Of a stretch of 64,000 nt of DNA, positions 48,651-61,647 are shown in pieces. Made by a program: the position numbers and the translations under genes. The notes under the pieces were generated by a model. It was given only the letters and a program-made list of their open reading frames with translations. It searched no databases and was not told the origin of the DNA. Positions within the stretch are counted from its first letter, which is position 1. The number at the start of each line of letters is the position of its first letter. This DNA comes from Druceiella hillmani (taxonomy: Eukaryota > Arthropoda > Insecta > Lepidoptera > Hepialidae), in NCBI GenBank assembly GCA_039881145.1, contig JAYKKI010000088.1:575501-639500 (forward strand). The letters run 5' to 3'.

Positions 48651-48839
48651 GAAATGGCACACTTGTGGAAAACAATTTTTTAATTGTGGGAAACCCATGT
48701 TACATGTAAGCAACTGAAATGCTTTGTAAGCCAAGTGATCTAGTGATTGAACAAAAATTTGATGACAATTTCCCTGAGAAGCACGCCAGCAGCAGAACAG
48801 TTAGTTAACACTTTATTGTATAATTTTATAACCTGTCTA

Positions 48840-48945
48840 TATTGTAAATCTGCACTAGATGGCGCTTCTTATCTTATTCAAAGCAAAGCATACTTTTATA
48901 ATTCTCCACTAGATGGCGATATTTATCTTATTAAAACATAATATA
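48840..48945. repeat. Detached units of the CTAGATGGCG minisatellite
   Basis: Two units (CTGCACTAGATGGCGCTTCT and CTCCACTAGATGGCGATATT) like those at 47338-48025. Confidence 0.85.
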
Positions 48946-49744
48946 ACAGCGTAATTTTATATAATGAATTGGATATTGAATATATTTAGCGTTAATTTTG
49001 TGGAAATTCATTATTCACAATTAAATGAAACTATGTGATGTAGTATTATTTCTACTTTCTTTAAGTTCTTTACTACGACCTAGGTTTCGTTGTATTACAA
49101 CATCTTCAGGTCGGATATTAGCAAAGATCTTTGCTAATAATTATTTACATAATTTATTGTTTTATGGTAACAGTGTTTCTGATATCATAGGAGGAGTCAC
49201 TAGTACTTGCACCAGATACTGCACTCGTTACTATAGAACTTGAGGGAGATCTTTACACTGATTGTCAACTGAAAAATAACATTAAAGAGGTTAGTTAAAC
49301 TTTACATTTTTTTCAAATTAATGGTCTCTTTACAAAATATCTTTGGTAGTGGTTTATAATCCCGCATAAAATTAGATAGGTCCCGCATTATAGTTGTGTG
49401 AATGTTTGTTCATGCATGGAAGACCTGTCTGCTGCGTGGCTATAGTAGATCAACAGGGCAACTTGATATTTTTTAATTTGCTGGATGATATTCAGAATCT
49501 TTCTCTTTGTGGCACCATTACTGAAAACGTCAGTGAAAATTGCAAAATATGTTGATAATGCAGAAATTATTATTTGTATTGAGAATATGTTCACATTGAC
49601 GAAGCTGAAGCAGATGAGGCTGTGTCTTGCGGAGAAACATCAGATAAAGATGAATTTTTGATTTTCATGTTTTTTTTGTTAAACTAACAATTAATAGCTA
49701 ATTTTATTCATTTCAGTTCCTAGAATAAAAAAGAAATCAATTCG

Positions 49745-51330
49745 AATGGGCAGGTACCACTAGGAAGAAGAATCGTAACTCGGGTAAAGCTTATCCACGA
49801 AAAAAAAGAATGTTGAACAGCGTCAGGCGAAACCAGCGTGCACAGAATACTGTTGTAGACTGAAGTTTTTAACAAAATTTAATGATGACTGAAATTAAAC
49901 GAAAATTGTGGAAGCCTAGCTTATTTATTTCAGAATGTAGCAAACTTTTCTTGTTAATAACACTTCGAGGAAGACTCCATCTCACCACAGCAGAATAGAT
50001 ACGACAATAATAAGTATCTGCTGTCGGTAAATGATAATGCTGTATAAGTCTGCAAAACATTTTTTCTGCATATGTTTGGGGTCAGTGAAAGGTATGTCAA
50101 CAGCGCACGAATCTGGCATTGTTAGAGATGAAGAACGTGAGAAACATAAGAATCATGGAACGTCACCTCCAGATGCTATAGAATATGCCAAGCAGCATAT
50201 TGATTCATTTCCTTTAGTGGAGTCGTATTATCTTCATTCTTAAACAAGAAGGAAGTACATAGATGGACAATTAACACATGCAGAAATATATCACCTTTAC
50301 GTGCAGAAATGCCAGGAAGACCGTAAGGAAACTATTTTGAAAGGGAGTAAATGTTGAGAAATTTTAACACCCAATATTGGATTTTTTGTCTCGGACGGAC
50401 CGATATGCAACCTGTCACCAAGGTAACAATTGTCCAAGTAAGAATGATCAGAGGACATAAAACATGCCAAATTTACAGAAGTCAAAATATGCGACTATGA
50501 TTTGCAAACAATAATTCCATTATTATCAGGTGACGTATTCAGCTTCTACAAACACCTACAACTTTACAATTTTTGAGAATGTTTAATAAGCCGACTTCTG
50601 TTACATACGGGACGAAAATCATGGCAAAAAAGGTGGCGAGTCATGTCTGTAGTAGGTAGTGTAATATATTCATGTTGATAAAAAGGTAAAACAATTATTT
50701 TTCAGATAACTACACCGCTAAAAACAAAATATTAAATTTCTTGCCACAAGGTACAATTATGTTTCACAAAATAATGAAACCCTGGAGACCATAACTCGCA
50801 AATATCGCACAATGGGTCACACAATTTGGGGATGCACGTAGCATTGTAAGAGTAGGCTCAAAAGATTTCCTGTTTATACACCCACACAATTTACTGGTAT
50901 ATTTGGTGCAGCTAAGAAGACTGATGTTCTTTCTGTTGTGAAGGAATTACGCTACACTGATTTCTACAATTTTAAGAAATTCGCTGGAGAATTTAACTTG
51001 ACTGTTAACACAGAGAGAAATATAAAAATGGATGGATAAAATTAGTGCTCTAATGGTGGAAAAAACCCAACTAAATACGTTTTATAAAATATCCTGGAAG
51101 CAAGAATTTATTAAAATTCAGTAGTAGCGGTAAAAACCGCGGAAGAAAAAATTCCAGTTACCGACGAACATTATATGCAATGTATTCCACCGGAAATATT
51201 GGTTGAAAAAAAACAATTTAATGTGGTTAGTAAAACAAAACCATATAGCTACAGCAGATAAAAACTTTTAGAATCCCTGGTATTGATCCACAAGGGGAAT
51301 TTTTAGTTTAATCCACCAGGAATTATTTGC
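49745..51330 (+). pseudogene. Decayed transposase-like coding relic
   Basis: Scattered in-frame pieces on the + strand: RNSGKAYP, then AKPACTEYCCRLK in another frame (a Cys pair spacing). There follows a 70-codon piece with EEREKHKNHGTSPPDAIEYA and QHIDSFPLVESYY, then a piece with HAEIYHLYVQKCQE and LLSGDVFSFYKHL, and late pieces resembling a protein C-terminus. This order resembles the long uncharacterised repeat-encoded proteins common in arthropod genomes, here broken by many stops and shifts. Not assigned to a superfamily. It may begin further left, since 49050-49130 carries GTTGTATTACAACATCTTCAGG, a motif often seen near retroelement ends. Confidence 0.5.
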
Positions 51331-53220
51331 AATTTTATCCTTCTTGCAATTTGTTTCTGACAATTATTAAACGGTTTTATACTATTGTGCAATCATTTTC
51401 TAATGGAAAACTGTTGTATTTTCCACCCCGCAGTTCTATTTAATTAATTTACAGCATAAAATGCTATTTTTGTCATCAAAATATTTTATTACGCATTTAA
51501 ATTAAACAAAATTAGCGTTTTAAAACATTTGGGACTATTAAACACCATAGTAAAATTACAGAACCACTGTAATCTTTGAAATGGTATTATCTCTAAACTA
51601 GATTTTAGAAGTCAAGACACTTGTTCATTTCACAGTGGCGCGCATTGCCTTATAAGAAATTACACGTAGCTTACCCTGAATATTTAGCATAAATACACAA
51701 CATATTTAAGAAAATTTAAACATATTTAAATTGAGATATTCAAGCGAACCCACATTTCGATATATGATTTGTAGTTCGCACACACAAATGTTTCCAGTTG
51801 CAGGAATTTTAGATGAAACTTGTAAACTTCATGCCTACAATTTATGAAATCATAAAAACTTCTCGAATCAGAATTGGTCCATACGAAATTAAAATAGATT
51901 ATCTTACTTTGAAACGTCACTTCATAGTCTTTCAAGGCAAGCAAAAGCTTGTTTGATTATCGGCTATATTCAGACTGAAACAATGCCGTAATGACATTTG
52001 CATATAAACAATGAATTATTGTGTTGTTAATAACAAGCTCTCTGTCAGGTTATCGTGTTCTTTCGAAAATAATTTTATAATTTTAATAGTGATGTTTTCT
52101 TTGTACACTAAATAAATATTTTATTAATTTATTTTTTGATGTGCATTTTGGCCGTGGAAATAAACAATGGCGACTACCAAATGTTGTTTATTACACGATT
52201 AAGGTAGAATTTTTAAATTTTTCTTATAGTGAAAAAAATAGTATATTTGAGAATGGTAGATGGAAGTCAATTTTGAAATTATACGTTCGTAATAAATCTA
52301 GTGTACGGCATTTTCATAGTCATTTTTATGATTAGTATTTGTGAGACAAGTTCAGTTTAACAAAAATGTGAACTTCCATATTATGTAATAACCAAAAAGT
52401 AGGGCTCGGCCGTGATTATTTTATTAAAAAAAAGTTATTTGAAAAAGTTCCCATATAAAACTGCACTTTGTCAAGGAAGTTTTTTTAACTTATTTGCCAT
52501 TTTAGTAACACTAGACAAAGAATTTGCAAACATGAAGAGAAATTGATATTGAAAGAAATAAACAAAGAACAAAATAAAAATATGAAAATGCGCAAAGTAG
52601 ATCGCATAAAGTGAGGTTATTCAATTTATGTTTGACAACCAACTGTTTCCTCATAGTAAAGCATTTTTGAAATCAATTTTTTGTAATGAATTAATCATGT
52701 CCGAGCCTTAATTCTTTTCAATATATCGTTTTTTATGTATATTCTTTCATTTAAGAAATAAAACGTATTCGTGGCTAATCGGAAGTTGCATTTTAAATAA
52801 AATGTTTTGTTAAATTAAATTGTATTTTTAGGTAGAAAGAATTATTTTTCACGATCACAATTAAGGTCATAGTTCTATTGATTTTGAGTGTCAAAAGTCT
52901 ATTGATTTTGAGTGCTTACAATTCAATTATTGAGACACGTTTTCAATCTATTACAACTTCAATGCCGTTTTCAGCATATTCAGGGGCGGTCGGTCGGCAG
53001 CACTTGCATGCGTTTGTGTATATCTAAATAATTTTGTCTGTCTCTTCACAGTCCTTCCAAAAAAGCACTGTACGCCGCTGTCATTTTATGGTGCGATATG
53101 TAAGACCCTAGAGCAACTTTTGGGTAGAGGGACAAGTTCTAGATATATTTGTAACATACATAACTTTTCCAACGTGAAAGGAGTTACTACTTAATAAATA
53201 AAACACATGACTGGTCAATT
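51331..53220. other. Intergenic AT-rich sequence
   Basis: No gene or repeat recognised. Confidence 0.5.
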
Positions 53221-53227
53221 CTTAATC

Positions 53228-53233
53228 TTTATT
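53228..53233 (-). terminator. Candidate poly(A) signal of the Gly/Asn/Gln/Trp-rich gene
   Basis: AATAAA on the minus strand, about 370 nt after the stop codon; the region from 53599 down to here is the likely 3' UTR. Confidence 0.45.
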
Positions 53234-53599
53234 CTATATTTTCACACCAAATAAGTCATATATTATTATTACAAGCCTAACTTAAACGATGGTCACAACT
53301 AGACAAACACCTACACTTCTTTGTAGACATACAAAATAATCGAGTGCTGCAACATGAGACATACACAAACGCCAATTCATTGTACTACTAATATACAATT
53401 ATTTTAAAATCATTTCTGGGTCATTTCATTTATACAAAGTTTGAGAATGATACGTCATTTGATTTTTAATCGAAATTTCACACTATACCTTATAAATAAC
53501 CAAAGAACGTTATGCAAACGTTTCATCATAAATGTAATAGTCTTTTCGCACACGCATTGTCTTTAAAAGCACGTTCACTGCGAATTAATGTCTCCGATT

Positions 53600-53653
53600 T
53601 CACTTTTTATTTGTTGACGCTGTATTGGCAGCACCTGCTCCATAACCTCCCAT
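53600..53653 (-). CDS. Gly/Asn/Gln/Trp-rich protein, last exon
   Basis: The minus-strand acceptor TTTGTTGCAG is followed by ATG GGA GGT TAT and 17 codons reading MGGYGAGAANTASTNKK, then TGA. Phase 0 agrees with exon c. The Met is internal. This closes the gene, giving a visible C-terminal tail of about 191 residues over the four exons. Confidence 0.85.
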   Translation of the reverse strand: MGGYGAGAANTASTNKK

Positions 53654-54478
53654 CTGCAACAAATATAATTAAATTTTAAATTAACTTATTCATAAGTGGA
53701 GCAATGCTGTGATAATTTATCATTGGATATTGCTTTTAGATTTTTGTAGATTATCAGTTGGTAAAGTACTCAAATTATGATTGCAAGGACAGTGGGTTTT
53801 TATCACACAGAAAACAGAGGATAGTCGAAGAGTTTCAGTTTACGACCAGCTTTTGTTGTGTGGTGATAATATACGTTTAGTATGTAAGCATATGAAAGTT
53901 TTAAAGCAGTTAGCCAATTTTGTTAGTTAACTAATTTACGTCTGGCTCAGCAAATATGTGACTGAACCTCGCCAGACTGCCATACTGTTTGCTGTTTAGT
54001 TTAAATCCTGGATTTTTTCACTAATCATCCTAAAATTTATATATATCATACACACTAAAGTAACTTTCACCATAAAAAAGAGCTGATCGCAAAATAAAAT
54101 TACCAGATTGTACCTTCACCTTGAAAGAAAGGAAAATTTTTTTTCCTTGTTTCCATTTTTAATATAGCTTTGAAATAAGAAATGCCAATATGCACCACTA
54201 GACGTATGTAATTTAATAACTTATATTTCAATTCTGTATAATACATAATGAGTAGGCTCTATTGAAAGTTATTTTTTGACTTATACTCTTAAATAGCAAC
54301 ACTTTTTAATTTTTCCGTTTTTCCAAATTGTAGAAAGGAGTTACTGAAATTTAATTTCGATTAAAATTGTTTGTGACTTATACAATATTTCAAAACCCAA
54401 AAGGACAGACACACAGACGCATACACAAGTATACAAGAGCATCAACGCTTTCAATTCCACGCAACGCATTGCACCCAC

Positions 54479-54640
54479 CTGCGCGTACTGCTGCGCATAC
54501 TGTGCCCAGATCTGTTGCTGCTGTGTCGTGTCTAACGAGCCTCCGCCGGCAGCATTACCCATCGCCGCCGCATTGGCACCCGACGCACCGCCCCCACCAC
54601 CGGCTGCTGCATTGCCAGAGCCTTGCGCGCCTTGATTGTA
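54479..54640 (-). CDS. Gly/Asn/Gln/Trp-rich protein, exon c
   Basis: The minus-strand acceptor CACTCGCAG is followed by TAC AAT CAA GGC, and the exon ends GCG CAG|GTGGGT. It has 54 codons, phase 0 at both ends. It encodes YNQGAQGSGN, an Ala/Gly-rich stretch, then TTQQQQIWAQYAQQYAQ. The last motif loosely recalls the Tyr/Gln-rich repeats near the C-termini of FUBP/PSI-type KH proteins, but it is too short to assign a family. GC content is far above the flanking introns. Confidence 0.85.
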
Positions 54641-55438
54641 CTGCGAGTGCAGAATAGTAAATATTGTACAATAGTGGCCTACTGTTGTAATTTTCCAGAA
54701 AAACTAACTTTATTTTCTTACTTGTTTCAATCTTAATATCCCACATTTATACCACTGTTGGGGATCTTCACATTCGACTTTGGTTTAACACAGATGACTT
54801 GCGAGTTTATATTCATAGAGATACTTGCATTATTTCAATTGCAGCCATCTCTTTAGTCAATCAACAAACTCGCAAAATAAGTCTGTAAATCGACGTCTTC
54901 AACATCCGTGTGTTCTCTACATTTTTGGCCTCAGGATATACGTGTACGGTTACAGGTCATAAGCTCAACTTGATTGGAGATATGTAACCGAAGTATTCCA
55001 CACATTCTCTGTTCTCTTTATTAAGCAAAATATTCTGTCGTAGCCAATTTTTTAGGCTTTTTCTTTTATTTTTTAGGTTTTTTCTTTGAACTTGATTGGA
55101 CAAAACTGCCTTCACTCTATGCGCAGTTAAATTGTGGGACTGATTGCATCCCGATATCCAAGATATTGTGAATAATACATTCATTCAAGTGTAATTTGAA
55201 AGAGTTTTTTCTTTCTTAATGCTTCATCAGATTTTCCTTCTTATTTCTGTCTATTTATTCCAGTCAATATATAATTAGTCTTTGGTCAGTTTATACATAT
55301 TAGTTTATTGTCGCTTGTCAGTCATTTTTAATTAATTTTTATTGTATTTACAATCCAGTGCAGTCTTTTACATAGGTGCTTTGGTTGATTGCAAGATTGC
55401 CCTTGTAGCAATAAATTAGTTAAATATATCTGTCTGTT

Positions 55439-57822
55439 AAGGGGTATAGCCACTTTGAAATTTGAAAACAAGAATTTTTTAATTAGCTAAATTAGCTAAG
55501 TTGGAGCAATTGAAGAATTCAAAATATTTATGACCTTTACTGTTATGTAAGATCGTGCGCCACATCAATGCTGCAAATGATTCGGAGCAGCCAATCGACA
55601 CATTAATAGGGAACTTATTGGAAGGGACATGTGTTCATGACCTTTATTACCTGTACTACAAAGAACGCATGCCAGATATGCTCCAAATTGGTTTGGAATG
55701 CTTGATAATTATTTTTATATAATTTATATTACAAGTGACCTGTGGTTATATTTGTCGGATTATAGAGTACTGCCACTGACCACTTGCAGTCTGGAACTTT
55801 TTTAAAAAAACCTTGTAATTCGATAAATTGCTTTGTATGTACTCTTATAAGCATGTCGGACTACAGGGAGTGCCGGAGTAGAAGTGGAACATTTTAACTT
55901 TTACTGCATTATAAAGAGTGCATACGAGGCATGCTTTAAATGGTGTAACCAACAGTCAATCGATAAGTTAAAAGGGAACCTATTATGTGTGGAATTTTTA
56001 TGAACTTTACCTATAACACAGTTGAGAACACACATGCTAGATTTGGCCTGAATAGTTTGGGAGTGGAGTTTTTATGACATTTACCAGTATTATAAGTAGA
56101 AGCAAGAGAGCACGCGCCCAGGTCTATTCCAAATGGTTTGGAGCAGAGTGAAAAAGTTTGCATGCTTTTAAAATTTACTAGAAAAAAGCAGGGGAGCTTG
56201 TCTTCAACTTATAGGGCAGCATTCATGGTGAAGGAATCTCAGATTAATGGGAAATGAAATTTATATTATTTTTGACAAAATTCAACAAATGGGGGAGTTT
56301 CCTATTCGACTCGTATCCTTTTTTATATTATTTTCTTATATAACATAATAAATAGCCCTCTTAAATAACTTTTTATTGGAAAGAGCAATTTTGAAAATTC
56401 TTTTCATAAATGGTTGGATATTTTTCTAGGTGGTCATCAAGAAAATGAACGAGATATCCTGAGGAACTTCTAGACGGACGAGAGTTTGAAATATTTGAGG
56501 TCATATTTGAAAATGGAACCAGAAGATCTCAATTGCGAGGAGTAGTTTCATTGAATTCGTTTGATTTTATATGAGGAGTTTCTTTGATTACAAATGGTGG
56601 TAAGAGGCTGATAATGAAGACAGAAGAGGATGACAGGAAATCCTGAATGATGAGGAGTAAATCTTTCAAGTTTGGACTTGTTTATAAATAGATAAATATT
56701 GTAAAAGTGTATATAAAGGCGTTATGCAAATAGGACATTAAGTAGGTAATTATTAGCGTTAGTACAAGCAATCACATTATAAATAGGTAAGCAAAAACAG
56801 GTGTATATTTATATATACAAAAACATGAATCATTGGCTATGGTGAAGCCGAAAAAGAGTACTGTTATTAAGCAAGTTCCAAAACGGAATAAAACTTCTTG
56901 GTTTGTTTCTTAAAAAAAAATTATAATTTTTTTTCCAAAGAACCCTGATTTCAAGTTTATTCTCGTACTTAGTGATAATGCTACTAATGCACGGTAGGCT
57001 TTCTCCAAAATAGCATCTCTATCCATCTCACTCACATTTGGTAAAAGTGGCGTCACTACCTGTTTCACTCACACTTGGTAAAATGGCGTGTCACTATTAA
57101 AATTAAAAACTCAGAAAAAGCCTAGCCTGTCATTAGTAGCATTATCACTAAGCAAGGGAATAAGCTTGTAATCAGGATTCTTTGGAAAAAAAATTTATAA
57201 TATCCTTTCAAAGAAACAAATAAACAAGTTTTGGAATCTGGACTAAATGCACCAACTTTGAAAGTAACTTGTCAAAATAACGTAGTATATATTTTTTTCA
57301 GTACAAGCAGTCAAAGTTAGGTAATGGAACATTTTGAGCGCATGATTGGGCTAAGATTATAATTTTTTAAAAATGGTCTGGCCTATCTCCCTTTTTCGGT
57401 TCGACGTTGTGTTTTGGGCCACATGTATATACATCAATGCATTTATTGCCGCAATTCCCAATTTCGATTCCAATATTGCATTCTACACAAATTTATAAAT
57501 TTTTAGTAAGCTTTAAAAATGGAAAATAAAATATTTTAATAAAAAAACGAATTAAAAAAAAAACAAAAAATAATATCCCTTTGTATTGAAAAGGATGAAC
57601 TACAATCTTCCATGTAAAATTATTTTTGAGTTAACCGTTAATATGAAATTGAAAATAACACTTCAAAAATAATGTTAAATAGAAGGTTTAGATAGGCAGA
57701 TAAACTTACTTTTAACCTATCAATCAGAGGCCTTTGCAATAAAAAAGCATATTTTTTTCTTCAAAATAAATTTATAAAATCAACCTCTGCTATAATTTCA
57801 ATGTGGCCATACCCCCCTCTTA
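55439..57822. mobile_element. 2.4-kb TIR element of unknown type
   Basis: Ends AAGGGGTATAGCCACTTTGA (left) and TCAATGTGGCCATACCCCCC (right) are imperfect inverted repeats of about 23 bp. The left third (55525-56215) is made of diverged units of about 120 bp (ATGACCTTTACTGTTATG; CAGCCAATCGACACATTAAT). No intact transposase. A foldback MITE is nested at 56876. Lies in an intron of the Gly/Asn/Gln/Trp-rich gene. Confidence 0.55.
56876..57236. mobile_element. Foldback MITE, about 140-bp TIRs
   Basis: Left arm from TTCCAAAACGGAATAAAAC to GCACGGTAGGCTTT; right arm from AAAGCCTAGCCTGTCATTAG to CAAGTTTTGGAA. Both arms share AGTGATAATGCTACTAATG. 361 bp, noncoding. Confidence 0.88.
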
Positions 57823-58333
57823 GACATTTAATATACAAATAATTCCTAATATAAAAACTATAACTTTTACTCATTTTTGGATGCAGTACGTTCTTAAAAA
57901 GCTATTTTTGTAAATTGAACAGAAATTTACTGTAACTTAGTTCTTTCCATGATTTGGTGCTGCTATTAACATTATAATGATAAATCCTTTCCGTAATAAA
58001 TTAAAACCCTATGGGAAAGTGTGTACGTCTATTGTTCTGTCCTTCCGCATTATTTATCACTATGGCACAAATTGTGCTGAAATTTGGCTCATTCATCGAA
58101 ACGTTACATCTTAGTCAAAGAAAGCCATGTATGTGGCATACGGCTAATATACACAGCTATACTTTTCTTAAAAAAATTCGCCTACAATTTTAATTTTTTT
58201 CAATATAGTGTTTATGAAACAAAAAAAATGATACTTTTATTGTTTCACAGAAGTGGTGACGAATGTTTATAAACTTTAAAATTTCAATTTCAGATAAATA
58301 TTATTCACGTTGGAAAGAGTCTGCGCAACTCAC

Positions 58334-58542
58334 CCCGGGCCACTGCTGCCAATTATATCCAGGCCACTGGTTCCATTGATTGTACTGCGAAGCGGCAGCG
58401 GGCCACTGCTGCGTGTTTGAGTCATTAGCACCTTTGTTGCCACCACCACCACCGCCGCCGCCGCCTGTATTGCCGCCACCGCTCGGCCAGGTGTTGCCTG
58501 CGGCGTTCCACTGATTTGCACCGCTCCAGTTACCCCAACCTG
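58334..58542 (-). CDS. Gly/Asn/Gln/Trp-rich protein, exon b (NAGNAG acceptor)
   Basis: The minus strand reads TTTTTTCTCAGCAG followed by GT TGG GGT AAC. Two acceptors 3 bp apart are possible: exon start 58542 gives QQ-A-G-W, and start 58539 gives QQ-G-W. The exon ends CCC GGG|GTGAGT. The coded segment contains WGNWSGANQW, a run of nine Gly, and QYNQWNQWPGYNWQQWPG near its end. It leaves in phase 0. With the 58539 start its length is 206 bp (2 + 68 codons), which fits exon a exactly. This is the same low-complexity tail as exon a. Confidence 0.85.
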
Positions 58543-59390
58543 CTGAGAAAAAAGGACACACTCTTTAAGATGCCTTTACTATATAGAGCATCGCTGACAA
58601 AATATTTTAATAATTATTGTATATTGGTTCCAATGTCAAATATTGGTGTTCACGTTTGCCAATAAGTATTCTCATGATTATTTAAAAGCTTGGCTTTCTT
58701 TGTATCTAAAAAAATCTTGATTTAGGTAACAATAACGCAAATAAATTAATTAAATAAATAAATAAATTAATTAAATACTTATATAAAAGACATCTCATGG
58801 TGTAATAGTCTGAAATATTAAATTATATCGCAGAACAACAGTACTGTGCGTTTTTGAAATTAAGATTGGATATAATTATAGCCAGCGATGGATATCATCA
58901 CTGATCCTCTTTAAGTGGAGAATTCCTCATAAAAGAGAACTGGCAGTCCAACAACAAACCTACGTTATGTTTACGACATAAGTCTATACTAGCGGAGAAA
59001 CGGGCCAGAAATTGTATCTCTCATACAAATAATGTAGGTGATCAGTGCCGACTTGGGATTATCCATTAAATGAGTCCAAGGCAAAACTGATTATAGAGAA
59101 CAGATTCGGGAAATTAAACCCCGTGGGTTCTAAAACTTTTTATATAAGGTATGGAAGGACAGGAACACATCTAGACATACCAAGTCATGTTTAGTAAGAA
59201 CTCTGATTTTATCCATTTTGTCTCTAACGAGCTTGCAATCAAAACATGGTTGCCCACAATCTGTCTCTGAAAAATTCTCAAATACTTCAGATGCATTGTG
59301 TAGAAACCCGCCGATAGTATTTTGAAGCTCATTCTTAACGGGATGGTTGAAGTACGCATGGGGACGCTGGATGAATCAGATTCGAGAAAC

Positions 59391-59454
59391 TTTTAGTGTT
59401 GTGTAGGGCATTATGTAACAGCACTGTCACATAATGCCCTACACAGCACTAAAA
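59391..59454. repeat. 31-bp near-perfect hairpin
   Basis: Arms 59391-59421 and 59424-59454 (GTGTAGGGCATTATGT / ACATAATGCCCTACAC at the core) differ at 2 of 31 positions, with a 2-nt centre. Confidence 0.9.
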
Positions 59455-59822
59455 ATACATTAAAGAGGAGGTGTCATCAAAAGTGGAGTCATAATCCTCA
59501 TCAGTGATGGACTGCCAAATTTCAGTTGATCTTATCTGGCCCCAGAGATCTCAGATTTAAAACCATAACATTTTAACTACTTCTAACAGTCAATTTCCAA
59601 GTTATAACCTCTTAATGTCAACTTAATTTTATATTTTTAAGCCAAAGCGCCTGCCAATGTGAAATATAATTTCCCAGCTTCATTTGGTCATGGGTCACTT
59701 TTTATTAAAGGTATTAAGAAATTGGGTTAAATTTCCATTAAGAGAGTTAAACGGGCACAAAAATCCTTAGACAGGCCTCTCAATCAACTTTATATTTAAT
59801 GGGGAAAAACTGGTATGAGTGA

Positions 59823-59915
59823 AAGTCAAAAAAAGACCACAAAAACTGGTGAGTTGAAGTCAAAAAAAGACCACAAAAACTGGTATGAGTTGAAGTCAAA
59901 AAAAGACCACAAAAG
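59823..59915. repeat. Tandem repeat of about 33-38 bp, 3 copies
   Basis: GAAGTCAAAAAAAGACCACA and AAAACTGGT(ATGAGTT). Confidence 0.92.
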
Positions 59916-60349
59916 ATTAACTTTACACACAAATTGGGATAGTTTTAAACATTTTTAATAATACTGAGTCCAAATATATTAAATTGGGAATGGACTTTAT
60001 GTTGGGCATTACAATTCATGATTAAAGAAAATATGTACATAAGATTGCTGCTCAATTTAAGTTATCAAATAGTTGTATCCATTGCGCCCGATGGGCAACA
60101 CACGAAAGTGTACACAGTAAATATGATTAAGAATGTACAAAAAATAATAATGACCTAAAATGAAACTGAGTTTATTCCTGTTATAAACAAAAAAGGCATG
60201 TTACAAGCATCAGAAATTTGTGCTTTGGTGAACAAAAATTGCTTAAAAATAGCTTTAAAATAAATTGCTTAAAAAAATTCTTAAAGGTAGAAAAACATTT
60301 TTAGTTGCAAACTTATTCCGAATACCACAAAATAAGAAGGAAAACTATT

Positions 60350-61543
60350 AATAGGCTATTTGACAACATCGAAAATATACCACAATTCGGGGTCATCCCA
60401 TTAGATTATAACGTAGATAAGCGTACTGCTTTTAATTTTCGGAAGAATAAGGTATATATAAAAACGTAAAGAAATCACAATGTTTTTTTGAAATTTATTC
60501 AGCGTCGCAAACGCCCTGTTATTGGTTAAAAGTCAGATGACGTCACAGACAAGTTTTTATATCTTTAAATTATGGTCATTTTTTCTTTTTTTATTTAATT
60601 TATAACTATCACATTTTGCATTTAGTACAAATTTTTTTATAATATAATTATATATAATAATATATTATATATAATATTATAAAAAATACATTACAAATGA
60701 TATATTTAATTAAAATAACTTCCGGTCATAACTAATATATAAAAAAATTCATTTAATTCCCATGCAGTGCATATGCTAATGTATATATCAGCACTATAAT
60801 TTTATTCCAAACATAATTCATAGACAAATAGACTTTTCCTGAATGTTGTTGGATAAACAAGATGTTATTGTTAAAATTGACAGATTAAGTAAATATTTGA
60901 GTTGGATAATTAAATTTACTATATTTATATTATAAATACTTAACAATTTGTAAAAAATTATATTTTTAACTGTGTAATAAGTGATGATCATATCAAAAAT
61001 TTAAATTTAAATAAATACTAACAATTGTCAAAATATCATTGGTATTAAACGCAATTCAATATTCTTATTCTTTTGGTTTATTGGCATTGATGTAGATAAA
61101 AATGTTTAAAACACAAATATTACTTATATCGAAATGATCTTCACACATAAAAAATTTGAGTGAGCTACAATGCTGCTTGGATATCTTTGGGCTAATTGCA
61201 GCCACTTTTTTCGTCTTTTAAGATTTGTTGGCAATGAAACGAACACTTTGTGTCGACTTTTTATAGACATATTTGTAAATTGTGATTCTACACATCATTT
61301 ATACACCATTTTAATATGAAAATAAATAATAATCCCCTTCAGCGGGCAGGACTGTTTGTTTACATTGTATGTGACGTCACATTAGCCGCCATTACAGAAA
61401 TTACGTTTTTAGCGCTAGTTAGAAAATTCAAACTTAAAAGTGATTTATGTATAAAATACAGCATATATCCTGGAAATATAAATGTAGTGGTGCTTATAAT
61501 ACAAAATAGAACAATTTTAAAATTCAAGTCAAATAGCCTTATT
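60350..61543 (-). mobile_element. THAP/P-like DNA transposon remnant, copy B
   Basis: Same ends as copy A (AATAGGCTATTTGA; TCAAATAGCCTTATT) in opposite orientation, 1,194 bp. The minus strand reads SIKSRHKVFVSLPTNLKRRK then KWLQLAQR and SSIVAHSN, a better-preserved THAP N-terminus than copy A, broken before the catalytic domain. Its edge is about 105 bp from exon a of the Gly/Asn/Gln/Trp-rich gene, inside the intron. Confidence 0.7.
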
Positions 61544-61647
61544 ACTGGGGGTACTGATCCAAGAGACTGCTTGAAAAATATATATTTGAACTTGAACACT
61601 ACCAATGGACTTCCTCCAATCCAATTCCAATCTGCTTATATACATAC

